From: Mycobacterium sp. SMC-8
GTDB taxonomy: Bacteria; Actinomycetota; Actinomycetes; Mycobacteriales; Mycobacteriaceae
Direction: 5' to 3'
Assembly (NCBI RefSeq): GCF_025263565.1
Contig: NZ_CP079865.1
Coordinates: forward strand, 1,612,001-1,676,000
DNA: 64,000 nt
In this document: positions 62,201 to 64,000 of the stretch, piece after piece
How positions within the stretch are numbered: the first letter of the stretch is position 1
Layout: every line of letters begins with the position of its first letter
Notes under the pieces: generated by a model
The model's database searches: none
What the model saw: the letters and a program-made list of their open reading frames with translations, nothing else
Told to the model about the DNA's origin: nothing
Made by a program: the position numbers and the translations under genes

Positions 62201-63178
62201 CTACTGGGTGGCGGGAATGGGCGAGATCGGTGACACCTGAACGGCATTCAGGTCGATCTGGGCGGGGGAGGGCAGTGTGGTGCCGGGCAGTGCGGCCGCG
62301 GCGCTGCCGTACGCGACGGCCATCTGCAGCCGCTGGGGTGGCACCGCGCCACCGACCTCGGCGCGCACGTATCCGGCCAGCGACGAATCGCCGGCACCGA
62401 CGGTGCTGCGCGGCACGATGGGCGGCGGGGTGGCCATCCACGCCCCGTTGCGATCGACCAGCACGGCCCCGGCCGCGCCGAGGGTGGCCAGCACCGCGCC
62501 GATACCTCGGTCGATCAGCTGCCGGGCGGCGGACACCACCGGCTCCGGATCGCCATGGGCCACCGCGTCTTCCAAAACCTGCGACGACAGCCCGAGCACG
62601 CCGGCGAGTTCCTCGGCGTTCGGCTTGATCAGGTCGGGGGCGCCTCGGGCGAGTGCGTCGACCAGCGCGGCCAGCGGCGCGTCGGAGGTGTCGACGGCCA
62701 CCCGGCACTCCCGCGCCGACAGCAGCGCGACGACGTCGCCGTACCAGGACGCCGGGACGCCCGGCGGCAGCGATCCCGACATCACCACCCAGTCGGCGCC
62801 GACCGCAGCGTCGAGCACCGCGTCGGTGAGCGATTGCAGCGCCGCATCGTCGAGTGCGGCTCCGGGCTCGTTGATCTTGGTGGTGGTGCCGTCGGGTTCG
62901 GTGACAGTCAGGTTGGTGCGCGCGGGTTCGGCGGCGGTGACGATGCGGTACGGCACCGCGGCGTCCTGCAGCGCGTTCAGCAGCGGATCGTTGGCGGCGG
63001 CCGGCAGCACCGCGACGGCGTCCACGCCGGCCATCGTCAGCACCTTGGCGACATTGACCCCCTTGCCGCCGGCCTGATTGGTCACCGAGGTGACGCGGTG
63101 CACCGCGCCGCGGGTCAGTGGTGACGGCAGTGTGACCGTGCGGTCGATGCTGGGGTTGGCGGTGACGGTGACGATCAC
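62201..63178 (-). CDS. fruK: 1-phosphofructokinase
   Basis: PfkB-family kinase of 325 residues that makes fructose 1,6-bisphosphate from fructose 1-phosphate. NQAGGKGVNVAKVL is the substrate motif near residue 35, and GAGDSSLAGYV is the C-terminal anion-hole/catalytic Asp motif. It starts with a 4-bp overlap to the regulator gene and is followed by fruA after 24 bp, so the three genes form one operon. Confidence 0.92.
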   Translation of the reverse strand: MIVTVTANPSIDRTVTLPSPLTRGAVHRVTSVTNQAGGKGVNVAKVLTMAGVDAVAVLPAAANDPLLNALQDAAVPYRIVTAAEPARTNLTVTEPDGTTTKINEPGAALDDAALQSLTDAVLDAAVGADWVVMSGSLPPGVPASWYGDVVALLSARECRVAVDTSDAPLAALVDALARGAPDLIKPNAEELAGVLGLSSQVLEDAVAHGDPEPVVSAARQLIDRGIGAVLATLGAAGAVLVDRNGAWMATPPPIVPRSTVGAGDSSLAGYVRAEVGGAVPPQRLQMAVAYGSAAAALPGTTLPSPAQIDLNAVQVSPISPIPATQ

Positions 63179-63954
63179 GGGCGGCCTCCTGCGCAGATGA
63201 CCTCGACGCCGTGCTCGCCCAGTTCGGCGGTGTCGGCGGCGGAGATCTCGGGGTCGGTGATGAGGGTGTCCACACTGGAGATCGGGGCGAAGCTGACGAG
63301 GTCCTCACGCCCGACCTTCGACGAATCCGCGGCCACCACGACGTAATTCGCGGCCCGCACCATGGCCCGCTTGACGGCGGCCTCGTCGCTGTCGGGGGTG
63401 GACAGGCCGTGCCGCACGCTCAGGGCGTTGGTACCGATGAACGCGATGTCCGCCCGCAGGGTGTCCAGCACGCGCAGCGCCTGCTCACCGACGGCGGCCT
63501 GGGTGACCCCGCGCACCCGGCCACCGAGCAGCTGCAGCGACACCGACGGCACAGTGGCCAGCCGGGCCGCGATCGGCACCGAGTTGGTGACCACCACGAG
63601 CTCGCGGTCGGTGGGGATCTGGGCGGCGATCCGCATCGTGGTGGTACCGGCGTCGAGCAGCACGCTGGCGCCGCTGAGCGGGAAGAACTCCGCGGCGGCC
63701 GCGGCGATGGCGTCCTTGTGCTCGGCGCGGGTGACGTCGCGTTCCCCGACGCCGGGCTCGACCAGATGCAGCGCGCGGACGGGCACCGCGCCGCCGTGCA
63801 CACGCCGCACGATGCCCGCCTTGTCGAGGACGGCGAGGTCGCGGCGGACGGTCTCGGTGGTGACGTCGTAGGCGTGCGCCAGTTCGGTCACCGACGCCCG
63901 CCCCTTCGACATCACCAACGAGGCGATCGCCTGCTGCCGTTCCTCGGGGTACAT
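63175..63954 (-). CDS. fruR: DeoR-family regulator of the fructose operon
   Basis: Regulator of 259 residues. The N-terminal DeoR HTH is RQQAIASLVMSKGRASVTEL to VTTETVRRDLAVLDKAG. The C-terminal sugar-phosphate isomerase-like sensor has SVLLDAGTTTMRIA and VVVAADSSKVGRE. ATG 63954 gives the family start MYPEERQQ; the in-frame ATG ten codons upstream is not needed. It heads the operon and probably responds to fructose 1-phosphate. Its promoter lies at or beyond the window edge. Confidence 0.9.
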   Translation of the reverse strand: MYPEERQQAIASLVMSKGRASVTELAHAYDVTTETVRRDLAVLDKAGIVRRVHGGAVPVRALHLVEPGVGERDVTRAEHKDAIAAAAAEFFPLSGASVLLDAGTTTMRIAAQIPTDRELVVVTNSVPIAARLATVPSVSLQLLGGRVRGVTQAAVGEQALRVLDTLRADIAFIGTNALSVRHGLSTPDSDEAAVKRAMVRAANYVVVAADSSKVGREDLVSFAPISSVDTLITDPEISAADTAELGEHGVEVICAGGRP

Positions 63955-64000
63955 CAGCCTCCGTAAGTGTGGGAATCCAACCAACCGAATGTTGTTATGT

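Overview
The window is GC-rich, densely coded actinobacterial DNA. Its gene set (WhiB6, a complete ESX-1 type VII secretion locus, PE/PPE proteins, an EspK/EspL/EspB set) indicates a mycobacterium. The inserted genes between eccD1 and espL, the extra EspI-like ATPase, the absence of espE/espF-like genes and several insertion sequences fit a fast-growing Mycolicibacterium-type species better than the tuberculosis complex. This assignment is inferred from gene content only.

Left part (1-24.4 kb). It opens with a catabolic operon: a permease truncated by the window edge, two SDR dehydrogenases, a ureohydrolase and a polysaccharide-deacetylase-fold hydrolase, with a convergent TetR gene. A four-gene membrane operon follows, with two paralogous membrane proteins and cytochrome-oxidase subunit III- and IV-like proteins. 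Next come an alpha/beta-hydrolase with a WXG100-like N-terminus overlapping a lipoprotein gene, small stress-type genes (YdeI-like, ChaB/Rho-N-like, DUF3072), a TetR/SDR pair, an ISL3-family element, a run of housekeeping genes (PPOX, thioesterase, GNAT, pirin, EVE) and a DivIVA-like/acyl-CoA carboxylase pair. Between the carboxylase gene and whiB6 sits a 3.1-kb module, flanked by two 265-bp near-identical direct repeats. It carries a small membrane protein and a STAND-like P-loop NTPase whose frame is split by one in-frame TAG.

ESX-1 region (24.6-59.6 kb). whiB6 (regulator), a two-HTH regulator and an EspI-like ATPase precede the plus-strand core: espG1, espH, eccA1, eccB1, eccCa1, eccCb1, PE35-like, PPE68-like, esxB, esxA, espI, eccD1, espJ and a small EspC-like gene. 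The minus-strand arm reads mycP1, eccE1, espB, espL and then accessory genes: a WXG100-headed effector-like protein, a small membrane protein, a second small membrane gene broken by two tandem IS1380-family elements, a double-domain membrane protein, espK, and a paralogue of the double-domain protein. An IS1634-family (IS1549-like) element sits between espK and that paralogue and is flanked by a 329-bp target duplication that leaves both genes intact. This accessory block lies where the mating-identity (mid) locus of M. smegmatis lies, and it is mosaic in base composition.

Right end (59.8-64 kb). A minus-strand fructose phosphotransferase cluster: DeoR-type regulator, 1-phosphofructokinase, fused fructose EII and HPr.

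The ESX-1 genes together encode a membrane complex (EccB/C/D/E with the MycP protease), a cytosolic recycling ATPase (EccA), chaperones (EspG/EspH/EspL) and the exported partners (EsxA/EsxB, PE/PPE, EspB/J/K). No tRNA, rRNA or CRISPR array was seen.
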